Notes: generated from the letters alone by a model not told the origin. A stretch of DNA of 64,000 bases from Cepaea nemoralis (GCA_014155875.1 JACEFZ010021736.1:1-64000); one strand, 5' to 3'. Shown: positions 34,061 to 45,120, counted from the stretch's first letter. Numbers and translations are program-made.

Positions 34061-34414
34061 GTAACTGGGACTAGTATATGACATCCATTTGTTGCAGTAG
34101 TGTCCAACATATTCAGAACAGAGAACTATTTTGGTCTACACCCACTCCACTCCACTTAAAGACAAGATCTATAGAGAAGTCAACAAGCTCAGGTTGACAG
34201 CTGCTTTCTCTAAATTGATTCATATTGACACGTGAAGGTGTGTGAAAAAGAAGATGGTTTTGAAGATGTGCTTGAAGCATCTCAGGAAAGGGGTTGGCTC
34301 TACCAGGTTTTGAAACTGTTTAAGAGAACCACAATACATCAGAGCTGAAAAACTATGATATTACCAGTATGTATCATCAAGTACTATGCCATCTGGCATA
34401 GGCATTCGTGTCTC

Positions 34415-34790
34415 TCTACATATCTCGGTGTTTGGTGTTCTGGATAAACTCTGCTACTGATATTCCTCCATGCCACAGTCTCAGTCCATCCAGCATCATT
34501 TGTCTTGATTGGCCTCTGCCTCTCTTCCCCTCGATCTTTCCAGTCATCACGATATTCTCCAATGCCTCTCGTCTCATCACATGACCAAAGAAAGCTGTTT
34601 GTCTCTTTCTTATTGTTGTATATAATGTTCTAGTTTCATTAGCCTCTTTCAGGCAATCATTGTTAGTTACTCTGGCAGTCCAAGGAATTCGTAACATTAG
34701 TCTTAGGAACCATATCTCTGTAGCTTCCAAGTTCTTCCTAATTTGTTCATTTACATTCCAAGATTCACTGCCATACAGCTCAGCACGTAT
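34415..34790 (-). pseudogene. LINE ORF2 C-terminal fragment
   Basis: Minus frame MEATEIWFLRLMLRIPWTAR, then IRKRQTAFFGHVMRREALEN, GKIEGKRGRGQSRQMMLDGL. This is the best-preserved copy of this LINE tail. It lies in the intron just before the CCP exon. Confidence 0.85.
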
Positions 34791-34813
34791 ATTATTATAA
34801 AATTATTTCTTAG

Positions 34814-35002
34814 GATGCCCACAACTGACAGTCCAACATGGCAAACTTAATTGTACCAAGGATAATGGTGTATACAGCACATGCCATCTTCTTTGTGATT
34901 TTGGTTATAAGCCAGAAAATAGCAGTTGGATAGAACTAAAGTGCTTAGAAAGTCTTCAATGGAGCATTCCTAGCCAGTCTGTGATTAGATGCCAAAGATC
35001 AG
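34814..35002 (+). CDS. Death-domain receptor: sushi/CCP domain exon
   Basis: A single exon encodes one complete complement-control (sushi) domain of about 62 residues: CPQLTVQHGKLNC, VYSTCHLLCDFGYKPE, IELKCLESLQW, SQSVIRC. Visible marks are an opening Cys-Pro, the CxxxCxxGY core, a late Trp and a final Cys before the exon end. Six Cys are present, one pair more than the minimal domain, as in some selectin- or SVEP-like repeats. The exon starts and ends in phase 1 (acceptor ttcttag, donor g|gtagga), the standard symmetric phase for shuffled extracellular modules. Confidence 0.88.
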
Positions 35003-35116
35003 GTAGGATTGTGTGATGTATGCATATCATATTGTTTTATAGTTTCATTTTCATTATGTAATTGTTTTGTTATCACAGATCAAGTTCTGCTGTTTAGGGG
35101 TCATTCAGATGGGAGC

Positions 35117-35250
<134 letters not shown>

Positions 35251-35557
35251 TTCTGTTTCATTCCTTCTTGCTCCTTCTCTCCCCAGTACTAGGTCACACA
35301 CATGTGAAGACCGCTTTGCCAAAGATCTTCTGTGCAACCTGTTTCAGGACCAGTCCTTAGTCCCATAGTGAATACTCAGTGTTACATCTTCAGTGAACAC
35401 TTGGATGCCCATGAGTTACAGGAACTGTTAGTGGAAGCAAAGAATAGTAACATTGTAACCTACCATACATGTCATAAGTGGCAAATAAACTAAGTTGTCT
35501 TTGTGTCTTCTAAAATACAGAGACAGCCTATTTATAAGATGGTTGGGTTTGAGGTTT

Positions 35558-35698
35558 CTTCTTCTGCATTCATCTGGAGTTTTGTTTTTTCGGATGTGAC
35601 TGCGTTGTGCCTGTTTACAGCAGAGCTGCGTTCTTGCGCCGTTAGGCCGACACATCCGACTTCTGCGGGCATTTGTTGACCGGGTTAACCTTCCCGGG
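35558..35698 (-). repeat. Short (GAA)n-tailed element
   Basis: Minus copy of 33410-33556. Target duplication gggtttgaggttt (35545-35557, 35699-35711). Confidence 0.85.
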
Positions 35699-35847
35699 GG
35701 GTTTGAGGTTTGAAAGTCTGTTGTTATAAAATATCTTATTATTATAGTCCAAGCCATGGGGCAGTGGTGATCATGTTTGTCCACAGCCTTTTTGTAAAAT
35801 AATATATAAGAATAATTAAAATAAAATGTGTAATGTTTCGTAAATTA

Positions 35848-36093
35848 GCCGACTCTGTGGTGAAGGGGTTACAGGCATAATTTGTAATCCTGCATATCAC
35901 GTTCAAAACACAGCTGCAGGCAATTTGACAGCAGACCACCTTGTGCTGGTTTTCATACAATGGTATGTGTGCTGGTCATTCAGAAAGCAATGGTAGACTA
36001 CTTAATGTAAACTTGCCAAGAAATCACAAACAGCTCAAAACTGCTGGGGTTGACTGTGACATCCTGCAAAGGATATGCAACTAGCTTAACTTT
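35848..36093 (+). repeat. SINE, head type 1
   Basis: gccgactctgtggtgaagggg, cgttcaaaacacag, ggcagcagacc-like linker, cattcagaaagcaatgg, cctgcaaaggatatgcaac. Confidence 0.8.
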
Positions 36094-36149
36094 GTAGATT
36101 AACAATAATAATGCTTATTTTATATTTTGTTTTCTTATGAGACGGACAT

Positions 36150-36290
36150 ATAATCAGATTGCTACTGGAACTATTAGTGTTGGAACTCTTCGCTAGCTGC
36201 TGAGGATGGGGACGGAGCGCTTATGGGAATGCCCCGAATGCTGTGATGTCGGTTCCTAAATCAATCATTCAATTAATGAACTATATTGCA
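36150..36290 (+). repeat. LINE RNase H family, extreme 3' end
   Basis: ggaactcttcgctagctgctgaggatgggga... and gaatgccccgaatgctgtgat recur at 45040-45110 downstream of an RNase H fragment. Confidence 0.55.
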
Positions 36291-36317
36291 TAAACTGTAT
36301 ATATTTTTTTCTTACAG

Positions 36318-36614
36318 CAAAACCAGGTAAACCTTTATTAACCTCCCCTGGACAAAGACAGGAAGTGAAAGCTGGCTCAGACAAGACTCTACAGTGTATT
36401 TCTGCATCAGAAACTGTTGGAAAACGAAGAATATTCTGGTTTTTTAAAGATAAACAGCTTTATGGTGATTCTGATTTGGACATTTATGTAATTCGTAAAA
36501 CAAATAAGGAAAATGAAGGTGAATATTTTTGCCAGGTGGAAGATGAAATTGGCACGTCAGATTTGAGTGCTGGCTACTATTTGAAGGTGGAAGAGACACA
36601 TTCATTTCATTCAG
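36318..36614 (+). CDS. Death-domain receptor: immunoglobulin domain exon
   Basis: One exon encodes an Ig fold of about 98 residues. The B-strand Cys is in DKTLQCISAS, the core Trp in RIFWFFKDKQL, and the F-strand signature in NEGEYFCQVEDEIGTSDLS (the usual D/E-x-G-x-Y-x-C). Cys-to-Cys spacing is about 54 residues, within the Ig range, and the closing strand YYLKVEE follows. The domain resembles I-set modules of adhesion receptors. Boundaries are phase 1/phase 1 (acceptor ttcttacag, donor g|gtgagt). The start codon suggested by an open frame at 36365 is internal to the exon and not used. Confidence 0.9.
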
Positions 36615-36775
36615 GTGAGTGAGCAGTCCTAATAGGTATGTCATTTCATTCTGCACTCTTAAACACCATACAAATGGACATAGGTAATATCTTGTCACAA
36701 CCATTGTTCTTGTTTGCTGTGTGTGTGGGGGTGTTCTCTTGCTTAGAACTCGAGTGTAGTCCACACAAGTTTTTC

Positions 36776-37025
36776 TACTGTTGCTACTAATTGCAATTAC
36801 TACCACCAGTGATTAACGATGGACTGATTTTGCGTGAGGGCCAGCTTTTCCTATATCAGCATCCCTCGCCATCAGGCAAAAATTCTCCAACTTCTGAAGT
36901 ACTTGTAATTTTCATGCATAAGTCGAGGACAAGAAGTCAACATTGATGTCCAACAAACCTACTATGCCACAATCAGAAGAGAAATTTTAAGCATGTTAAA
37001 CCTCTCAGCCATGCCAACTTCCTAT
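36776..37025 (-). repeat. Leu-tRNA-like SINE
   Basis: Reverse complement of 61843-62148 (aggacaagaagtcaaca, ccctcgccatcaggc). Confidence 0.7.
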
Positions 37026-37309
37026 TTGTTGATTAGTTCTATCAATAGACATATTTTTATTTAGAATTAGAAACCCATATTGATACTTTTTCTCTCTGCC
37101 ATCATCTGGCTTTTTATTCCACCAATATTGACTGTTACTACCAGGTATTCCAGTTTTGTTTTTTTCATTATAGCTAAACATATCTTGCCTTCTTTCCTTT
37201 CATTTTCGTGATAATTGTATGTAAAACAGTTTTAAAAAACAGTAAGCATGCCTTTTTCATGCCATGAAGTGCTATGGGAAATTGGTGTTAACCTTATATT
37301 TTTATAATG

Positions 37310-38260
37310 ATTTGAAGAATCAGATTCGCTGGGCTGGTCACATAACTCGCATGCCAGATCACAGGCTCCCTAAATGAATTTTGTACGGCAAGTTGTGTTG
37401 AGGTAAACGCTTCCAAGGCGGCCAGAGGAAACGTTTTAAAGACACTCTGAAAATCTCACTGAATGCTTTTGGAATTCATCATGACACCTGGGAGACTGCA
37501 GCCAGAGACCGAAATTCGTGGCGTGCATCATTACGCAAGGGTGCAGTCACATGTGAGGCAACCAGGACTGCAAGAGCTGTGAAGAAAAGGCAGGACAGAA
37601 AAACCACTATCCCACTGTGGAGTACCCGGGAACGACAGAGCTGATCAATTGGCTAAGGAAGGAGCCAAAGAAGAACAGCCTGATGTGCCTGTAACATACC
37701 ACCAAAAGAAAAGAATGATCAAATCAGTCAGAAAGCCACCAAAACCTGCTCAAGATGACTACCACGTTATGGATAGACCAGAACAAGTCATTATTCTGCG
37801 CCTCAGAACAGGACACAATAGATTACGCAACCACATGTATACAAAATTCAAGATTGGTGAAACAGCCATGTGTACACGTGGATTGGCGTCGCAGACAGCA
37901 GAGCACATACTCCAAGACTGCCCAAAATATAACATATCTATGCAAACCTTCTGGCCTAGAGAGACGACAGTGGAAGATAAGCTCTATGGACCGCTGTGTG
38001 AACTGAAAAAGACAGTTCAATTCATAGATTCAAGAGACAGCATTGCAGTTATAGACATATTTCAAGCGAACGAAAGAAGAAGAAGAAGAAGTAAAACCAC
38101 TGCAGGAAATCCTCCCCCAGAAACGTCAAGCATTCTTTGTCCACATTGTCAAAGAATATTTCAAGCCAAAATAGGCCTTATCAACCATCTTAGAACTCAC
38201 GGCTCCATACTTTCAACCCCACTGGATGAAATGAATGGTCATCATCATTCTTGATGGACA
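37310..38260 (+). pseudogene. LINE 3' end carrying a nested RNase H LINE insertion
   Basis: Host LINE: RIRWAGHITRMPDHRLPK, then FKDTLKISLNAFGI, ATRTARAVKKRQDRKTT, and after the insertion a C2H2-like CPHCQRIFQAKIGLINHLRT tail. The insertion, 37609-38092, holds the end of RNase H (GVPGNDRADQLAKEGA, frame-shifted at its start) and the tail to (GAA)n. It is flanked by the 9 bp duplication aaaaccact (37600-37608 and 38093-38101). The unbroken host junction exists at 45840-45870, which proves the insertion. The 201-residue open frame 37649-38254 is therefore a chimera of two elements. Confidence 0.85.
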
Positions 38261-38279
38261 AACAACACAACAACAAATG

Positions 38280-38515
38280 ATTTAGCACTCAATGGGGGAC
38301 GTGGTCAGTCTCATGCTGGTCATCTTTAATTCCCAGCATATTTCCTGGCATCCACTTTAGACTGGGTTGACCAATTTTAGACTGGGTTGACCCATTTTCG
38401 ACTGGGTTGACATAGGAGCAAAGGTCAATTTTTACAATCAATTTTGATTGGGATTCGGACACAGGACCAGTATGTGAGTGTGCTAGCTGCTGGGCAACTA
38501 CAGCTCCTGAGCCAT
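38280..38515 (-). repeat. tRNA-derived SINE ('aaggacccttttacatg' family)
   Basis: tttagactgggttgac occurs as a small triplication (about 38360-38415). gggattcggacacaggacc is the box B side. Confidence 0.7.
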
Positions 38516-38623
38516 TTTAGTGATATAACAACGAAGTTTTGTGTTTATTTTTTTGTTTGGTTTTTGTCATACAATACCTTTACTATTTATGAAAGTAACT
38601 ACATTATATTTTAATTATTTCAG

Positions 38624-38653
38624 TGAATCAAATTACAGTGGAGATTATATATG
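38624..38653 (+). CDS. Death-domain receptor: candidate 30-nt stalk micro-exon
   Basis: It sits between a good acceptor (ttaattatttcag) and a gtttgt donor. It is phase 1/phase 1, so inclusion or skipping keeps the frame. It encodes VNQITVEIIY between the Ig exon and the transmembrane exon, which would lengthen the juxtamembrane stalk by ten residues. Size and phase fit an alternatively spliced exon. Support is splice logic alone. Confidence 0.45.
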
Positions 38654-38879
38654 GTTTGTATATTTGTTCTTATTTGAAATTTATTGTTAAAGATGATGCA
38701 GTTACTTATGTCAGTTTGCAAATGTAATTCATATATTTATCAGCTATGTTGATGATTTCAAAAGGAAATATGTAGGTGAAAGAAAAGATTGGTATGAGAG
38801 ATGAATATAGCAAAGATAAAGGGTAGAAAAAAATGGAAATGGAGAAGAAAGATAGATATACTTTCTCTAGAGTTTTTGT

Positions 38880-39240
38880 TTGTTTTATACACGAATAATA
38901 AAAGTAATGTCATATAAATATTATATTTTTTGTTGTAGTAAATTGTTTAATCATTAAATAATTTTGAAAAACAACCAGAGTAATTTGATTTCCACAAGAA
39001 AACTCAGTTTGAAGACTGAGCACAACCCACTACTGGCAACACTGATTGTAATCCGGTACAAACCCTGGGCCTTGTCCACAGATTGGAAGCACTAGACTCG
39101 AGTTTCACTCTTATTTGAGCTTGTAAGTAGTGCATATGCCTGACTGGACCCAGGATCGAAGTCAGGATCACTGGCGTGTGAGGCAGGTGTATAACTGGCA
39201 TTTTAGGCGACACACTAGACATGACCAAATTATCATACTT
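38880..39240 (-). repeat. Dispersed repeat (family of 30360-31125)
   Basis: gcacaacccactactggcaa, cactagactcgagttt, ggatcactggcgtgtga and gaccaaattatcata match the 30.4-31.1 kb units. Only 39000-39240 is clearly homologous. Confidence 0.65.
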
Positions 39241-39530
39241 TAGTAGGCTCTAGAATATGCTCTAGAATCAGGGGACAATTATTAGAATTTCATCAAAGTG
39301 TTGCAGCTAATAGTTCAACCCTTAACTGTGGCTATACAGAATACCGTGTGCTGCTATTTATGAGTGTACAGCTGCATTTCTGAATGTCAGATCTACCAGT
39401 TAATGAGAATTATTTATTAGAAATTGTGTGTATGCTTTTTCTTACTTGTGTTTAGTTATTTACTTTAATGATTGTTTCTTATATAACTGCAGTTTTACAT
39501 AAATTAAACTGATTTCCACATTAAATCCAG

Positions 39531-39686
39531 GAAGTCTACTTGTCGCCTGTGTTCTGGCCATTGTGGGTTTTCTGTATTGGAAAAGATCCAGAATGTACAC
39601 ATGCAGTCTTGCACTCTGGCACAGCATAACAAACTGTCAACATCGTGGAGAAAATAAATCAATAAACAGTTGTTTGAGTTCAGTAG
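39531..39686 (+). CDS. Death-domain receptor: transmembrane exon
   Basis: The exon reads GSLLVACVLAIVGFLYW (one hydrophobic helix, 17 residues) followed at once by the basic stop-transfer KRSRM. It then has a Cys-rich juxtamembrane stretch (YTCSLALWHSITNC) that could be palmitoylated, by analogy with other receptors. Phase 1/phase 1, acceptor aaatccag, donor g|gtaaga. The orientation (basic side C-terminal) agrees with an outside CCP-Ig part and an inside death domain. Confidence 0.85.
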
Positions 39687-39708
39687 GTAAGATATTTGTT
39701 GTATGTAG

Positions 39709-39995
39709 TTAGTTAGTCAAGGTTCCAACTTCACAGCAACGGGTCGTCCCCATTATGCTCCAGTCATGTGCCAGTGAATATCACATCAAAATGCTCCTCA
39801 CTGTCCAATGTGAAAAGTGGAATAGACAGGTGTCTCGGCAGTCCAAAAACCCACACAGGTACACTGTGCATAATGCCGCAGCCAGAATGCCAACACAAAA
39901 TTCATCCATGAGAACTACAGTTCATCATCACAGTTACCAGAAAGACCTCATTGACCTGGGTTTTCTCACATGGCTCCATGTGTTAACGGGACACT
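39709..39995 (+). repeat. Dispersed repeat, 'gttagttagtcg' family
   Basis: Best match to 58230-58500: gttccaacttcacagcaa, cagaatgccaacacaa, agttcatcatc. Confidence 0.75.
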
Positions 39996-40239
39996 AAGAG
40001 GAGCAGAGAATAGTAACATTGTAACCTACCATGCATGTTATAAGAAGCAATGAAGGATGGCTGGGGTGTGGGGCTGGTTTATCCCTTTGTAGAAAAACTT
40101 TAGCTGCAATATCCAACCACTTGTGAGCATGTTTGAGACAACCTGGGAATAGTATAACTTAAAAAGGTTTTTGTCTGAAATTAAAGGATAAAAGAAATAG
40201 AGGAAGAGGTGAGTTGAGGGTCAATGCCTAATTAGTCAG

Positions 40240-40650
40240 AGCAGTTAAATGTTGAGAATTTCATACAATCAGCCTCATAAACCATGTCACTAAGCTTTTA
40301 CTCAGAATTACAATCAGAAGAACAACAAAGAAACTGAAATTGAAAATTGGTGACGAATAGAATGGATTTGTTGAAGGAAAAGGTACAAATAATACAATAA
40401 ACGCATTATGAACACTAAAAGAGAGATCTGTATACTATAGAGACACGGAAAGACATATTTGTGCTTTACAGATTATACCAAGGCATCTGATAAAGTAAAA
40501 ACATGATGAAATGATTAAAACTTTGGAAGATATCAGTATTAATGGGTAAGATCTCAGATTAATACAGAATATTTACTAGAAACAAGTAGCAGCAATTAAA
40601 ATGGGGAATAAATAGGGCAGTTATGAACAGATAAAACAAGGAAAAACATG
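40240..40650 (+). pseudogene. LINE reverse transcriptase fragment
   Basis: With frame breaks it reads FIDYTKAFDKVKH (motif A), MIKTLEDISINGKDLRLIQN, YWKQVAAIKMG. Heavily decayed and truncated on both sides. Confidence 0.7.
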
Positions 40651-41094
40651 AAGCTTTTAATTGAAGCCTGAAGGACATACACTGACTGGGAGATTGTCGT
40701 CACTTTCTCGACATTTCATTTGAACCTCAAGATTAAATATTTGTTTATGTAGCAGGATCGCTTAATTTCTTTGTAATTTCACCAGAATCAAATTAATTTG
40801 AACCATCACTTTTGAACAACAAATACAAGAATGTCTTTGTCGAGGTAGATATCTTGTGAATTTCTCAACATAGAATAATTGCGTTCATAGTAACGATACA
40901 ACACTAGAACAAGAACTGTTCCTACTTCTACAAATACCATTGAAAAGAGTGTCATGTTTCAATGTCAGCAGTGTCTTATTTTGGAATTTCATTTAGTTTA
41001 AATGTAATTCAATCCATGTGTTTCAAAAATATGTGTTTATTATTCGAGAATACATGAGCCAGATTTGCCTCACACCAGTTTCGTACCACCACTA

Positions 41095-41265
41095 ACTGCT
41101 CATACAGTACATAACAAAACCTGTGGCCTTGTGGGTAGACTGGGGACAGTCAAAGACTAGGGAAAGAAAACCTGGAAAATAAAACTAAACACAACCTGCT
41201 GCCTTGTAGGTAGACTGGGGACAGTCAAAGATTACGGAAAGAAAACCTAAAAAAGCTTGTTAAAG
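41095..41265 (+). repeat. Two tandem ~83 bp units
   Basis: gccttgtgggtagactggggacagtcaaaga recurs 84 bp downstream with few changes. Confidence 0.8.
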
Positions 41266-41639
41266 TCGGATGTCATGAGCCAAAGGCTTGACAAAATAGT
41301 GCAATACAACAAGTTTAATGATGACACCATAAGGAGTCTGGTATTGAAAAAAAGAACATTCAGAATTGTGTTAGTCAAATGTTACAATATATCCTGTGTA
41401 GTTTGTGTACAACATTAGAACCAACCAATCATTTCTCTTCTTTAAATGTTTGTGAATATACTGGACACAGCATTATGGTTCAATGTTTTTTATCTGACCT
41501 ATGCTGGTTTAATATAAAATTATGAGACCTATGGTGGTATCTCAATGGTGTGATACGAATTCTGTCCGTATTCCATAGTTGTAGGTTCATCTGTATGATA
41601 GACCTGGCTAATGAAACACCTTTTTTTGGGGGGGGAGGG

Positions 41640-41760
41640 GGAGGGGTGTCTAGTTGGTCATGTGTTTAAGTACATTTGTTCCTACAGTGAGGCGCCATCG
41701 TCATTTGGAGGTGACAGGTTCAAATCCCGGTCAGCTTTCAAATTTTATGTTGTCTAGTGC
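41640..41760 (+). repeat. Possible tRNA-like SINE head
   Basis: gttggtcatgtgtttaag... and ggtgacaggttcaaatcccgg have box A/box B-like spacing. Only one copy noticed. Confidence 0.35.
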
Positions 41761-41855
41761 ATCCTCTAATCTTTACTTTCTTCTTCTCCTTCTATGAGCG
41801 CCAAACAATACTATGTGTGTTTATTTATGAACTACAATACATCAGAAGAGCTGGA

Positions 41856-42060
41856 GGTAAGAATGGCAGAATGGATAAGAGTGCTTGTTCTTAAACGTCC
41901 GGTGTGCTGCTGCCGAGGTAGCGAGTTCAACCCCTACACCAATCATTTGAACTAAATATGGTAATAGGGAAAACTAATCCACACTCAAAAATCAGTCCAG
42001 TGCACTAGAAGTAGTAGCACGTGTGTCAGCTACACTTGAGTTCAAAGGGAGTGAATATTT
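41856..42060 (+). repeat. Leu-tRNA-like SINE (5' part)
   Basis: gaatggataagagtgcttg, gtgtgctgctgccgaggtagcg, gttcaacccctacacc. Confidence 0.75.
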
Positions 42061-42329
42061 TTATTTTTAAATCAGAAAATCTCCTTGACCCATTCCTAGC
42101 AATGGTTTTATTTATTGTCTACCTCAAGCCTTTTTCAGTATTTTATATTGTTGTGGCAAACACTTGGGTGGTCATCCTTTAGGTCTTAAATACTTTCCAG
42201 AAGTTAAAGGAAGACTGACTATTGGCTGATCACCAGTTTTCAAAATCCACAGATTGTGGGGTCAAGGTTGTGGATCATTCTGTGCAATAGTCTGCTTTGT
42301 TGTCATGTGACTCATCAATCAGTGGCTTG

Positions 42330-42790
42330 TTCTGTGCTGAACTTTGCCCTCTTTCTAAATTTCTCGCTATCATAAGCCAGATGTCCTGCCTCTGTTGCTG
42401 TCACATTTAGGTTATTAATCACAGCTTGAATACATCTATGCTGTGGTCTTTCTCTTCTTATTTGCTTCTGTTCTAGATCTCCCTCCATACTGATCTTTTT
42501 CAGACATTTAAGTCTTTTTACATGCCATAAACATTTAATTTTTCTTATGTTTATTTGTCTTAATAACCAGTCTTCTTCAGTATTGATTTCTTGTTGGATG
42601 GATCTGTTTGTTCTCTATTTTGTCCAGTGAATTTTAAACACATTTCTATAACACTTACTCTCAAAGGGAATATGTACCTGTCAGCTGATTTGTTAAATAT
42701 CCAAGCTTCATTCTCACTGGAAATATGCATGTCTGGGTATTCTAACCTTCATCGTTCTAACTGTTCCAGTCCATTATCATTATGGTTTTA
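42330..42790 (-). pseudogene. LINE ORF2 C-terminal fragment, third subfamily
   Basis: The minus strand reads EINTEEDWLLRQINIRKIKC, then KCLKKISMEGDLEQKQIRRE, RPQHRCIQAVINNLNVTATE, AGHLAYD. Related ends occur at 53395-53470 (-) and 61580-61660 (+). Confidence 0.65.
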
Positions 42791-42842
42791 ATTGCTTTAG
42801 ATTTTGCAGATTAATGTTTGTTCTTTTTTTCTTTTTTTTTCC

Positions 42843-43125
42843 TCGCTCACTTTGACCTCAAGCTTAGTTCACATACATGCTGCTACTTTTAGTGCACTGG
42901 ACTGATTTTTGCATGTGGATTAGCTTTCTCTGTTACCAGTGTCCCTTGCCATCAGGTGAACCCACTCTGACTTCAGAGGTATTTGTAATTTACGTCCTCA
43001 AGTCAAGGACTAGAAGTTAGCAATTTAGTCCAACTGACCGGTATGGGGGTTGAACTCGCTACCTCGGCATCAGCACACTGGAAGGAACAAATGCTTTTAT
43101 CCATTCAGCCATGCTGACCTCCTGT
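42843..43125 (-). repeat. Leu-tRNA-like SINE
   Basis: Minus copy with 5' tRNA-like part at 43125-43035 (ggtcagcatggctgaatgga). Confidence 0.8.
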
Positions 43126-43137
43126 TCTTCTGATAAT

Positions 43138-43560
43138 TCTGGTCAAGTGAATAAACTTGTTAAATAATATACAACTGTATCTCTTTCCTTAGAGAGTTCT
43201 ATGGGGAAAAAAAAAGGGGGGGGGGGGGTGTTCCAGTCAGTCAAATGAATAAGCTTGTTAAATGAAATACAACTGTATCTCTTTCCTTAGAGAGCTCTAT
43301 GGGGGGGGGGGGGGGGGGGGAATATCCAGTCAGTCAAGTAAATAAACTTGTTAAATAATATACAACTGTATCTCTTTCCTTAGAGAGCTCTATAGGGGGA
43401 TCCAGTCAGTCAAGTGAATAAGCTTGTTAAATGACATTCAACTGTATTTCCTTAGAGAGCTCTGTGGGGGGGGGGGGGGGGATCTAGTCAGCCAAGTGAA
43501 TAAACTTGTACAACTGTATCTCTTTCCTTAGCGAGCTCTGTGGGGGGATCCAGTCAGTCA
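43138..43560 (+). repeat. Five tandem copies of the linker exon's 3' splice site
   Basis: Each unit has caactgtatctctttccttag then .gagctct.tgggg, a poly-G tract of variable length, and atccagtcagtcaagt. AG dinucleotides lie at 43191-43192, 43289-43290, 43382-43383, 43454-43455 and 43530-43531. Only the last leads into the open linker exon. The earlier units meet gaataa, an in-frame stop in the cleanest copy, 43382. Confidence 0.85.
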
Positions 43561-43894
43561 AGTGGTACAACTGGTACAACTGATGGTGGAAGCACTGATG
43601 GAGAAAGCTCATTGCCTCTACTGAAAGTACCTGATGAAAAAGTACAGCTTCCTCAATTTATAGTGCAAACTGACAAGTCACAACCCTTGGAAACTAAACT
43701 TCTGTTGGTATCAGGGAAAGAAATCTCAGCCAATGATAAAAAAGTTACGCTCCTGCCTCTGACGAGTGCATTGAAAGATCCAGCACTGAAAGATCCAGTT
43801 CTGAAAGACCCAGCATTGAAAGATCCAAACAATGATACTTTACACACAAGTTTCAGAAAACATGGCAAAACAATAGAAACTGGACACAATAACA
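43532..43894 (+). CDS. Death-domain receptor: cytoplasmic linker exon
   Basis: The exon begins inside the last unit of the tandem array and encodes a low-complexity start (SSVGGSSQSSGTTGTTDGGS). Then comes a more ordinary segment (LPLLKVPDEKVQLPQFIVQT, LLLVSGKEISANDKK). A fivefold Leu-Lys-Asp-Pro repeat (LKDPALKDPVLKDPALKDP) precedes GKTIETGHNN. Phase 1 in, phase 1 out (donor gtaagt at 43895). It is likely an unstructured spacer between membrane and death domain. The Gly/Ser/Thr-rich start was probably formed from repeat DNA. The open frame continuing to 44136 is read-through into a SINE. Confidence 0.75.
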
Positions 43895-43929
43895 GTAAGT
43901 GTAGTTTTGTGTGTGTTATGTTGCATATC

Positions 43930-44160
43930 TTTTTTACAGGACATCGCTATCAGCACCAGCATTTTACTACTGTTGTTGATGTCTTGGCAAGTTTAAATTC
44001 AGTAGTTTGCCATTGCTTACTGAACATCCGGCTCCCACGCCAACTCGTTAAAACCCAGAGCAACTGGGTCTGCTGCCAAATCAGCCCCAGCTGTGTTTCG
44101 TACGCGGGTAAACGGGCTTACGAATCGCATCCATAAGCCCTTTGCCACAGAGACCAGCAA
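43930..44160 (-). repeat. SINE, head type 1
   Basis: Directly downstream of the linker exon's donor. Tail, core (cagtagtttgccattgctta) and head (ctttgccacagaga) in minus orientation. Confidence 0.8.
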
Positions 44161-44204
44161 ATGTAATTTAGTGTGTTTATTTTAACCAAGTCTCATTGAC
44201 AGTA

Positions 44205-44510
44205 GAGAGTGCCTGTTACGTAGTGGCTAGCAAATTGACTGCCGGCCTGTGGTCATGGACTCAGATTTGCAACAAGGTCGATTTTTACAATTGACCTGGG
44301 CTCCCATGGGCACTACAAAATGTCTTGGGAAGTAAAGATTCCTGGCATAACACTGACCACATGACCCACTGAGTAATGATTGGTTTATAAAATATGGGTT
44401 TAGCACCATATGCCGAATATGCATGAAGGCATGTAAATGGTTCCTTGCTTACTTCCATATGCCCAGCTTGCCTCTAGGCATGTACAAAGGATCCTTTACT
44501 TTCTGTACTT
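44205..44510 (-). repeat. tRNA-derived SINE ('aaggacccttttacatg' family)
   Basis: Head at the low-coordinate end (ttacgtagtggctagcaaattga, atggactcagatt) and aggatcctttac at the tail, so the element's own 5'-3' direction is plus relative to its tRNA head. The orientation sign here follows the other entries of the family (reversed). Confidence 0.6.
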
Positions 44511-44699
44511 TTTTTACTGTAATTCATTGACAGTAATTGATTTATTTGTCTTTCTCATTTTTTGTGAAAAGAACTTTGATGGCAGCGTTTACAGGTGAAG
44601 CTGCAATATTTCAGTCAAAAGAGCCCTGTGTTTTAGAACTGAGTTTGCCTTCCTTCTTTAAAACATCCTTTCTCTATTTTTCATCTTCCAAAAATGGAG

Positions 44700-45120
44700 A
44701 AAGGAATGTTTCATGTAGAATGGCTTGCCTAGCTTCAGAGGTTACAGATTATGAGAAATTGTATGGATTTTCTGCCCTGATCATGCAGGAGTGTGGGGGA
44801 ATGAACGTGCTGATACACTGGCAGGGAATGCACCTCTTGGTGATAAATTACCTATGGACAAGGGAGAGGTGGTCAGGTGCCTGTAGGACCAGGTGGAGAA
44901 AGCAAGTGGAACAGACTGAGAATCTCTATGTGGAGAGAATTATATGGTGGTGGGTCGACAGGGGTTCTGGACTAATCTCAAAACAGAGAGAAGACCAGGA
45001 GAAATTTCAGTCAGATGGTAGTTGGAATGATTAGCAGTATGACTCTTTGCTGGCTGTTAAACGAGGGGATGGAGTGCTTGTGGGAATGTCCTGAGTGCAG
45101 TAATGTCGTTTCTTAGCTCA
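44700..45120 (+). pseudogene. LINE RNase H C-terminal fragment
   Basis: Reads PDHAGVWGNERADTLAGNAP (last RNase H helix with catalytic Asp) and continues to the 3' end shared with 36150-36290. Confidence 0.7.

Noticed and set aside
37649..38254. 201-residue open frame with zinc-finger-like end as a host gene
   Set aside because: It is a chance fusion of two LINE 3' ends across an insertion boundary marked by a 9 bp target duplication.
43895..44136. C-terminal extension of the linker open frame
   Set aside because: A canonical gtaagt donor precedes it and the extra residues translate a reversed SINE.
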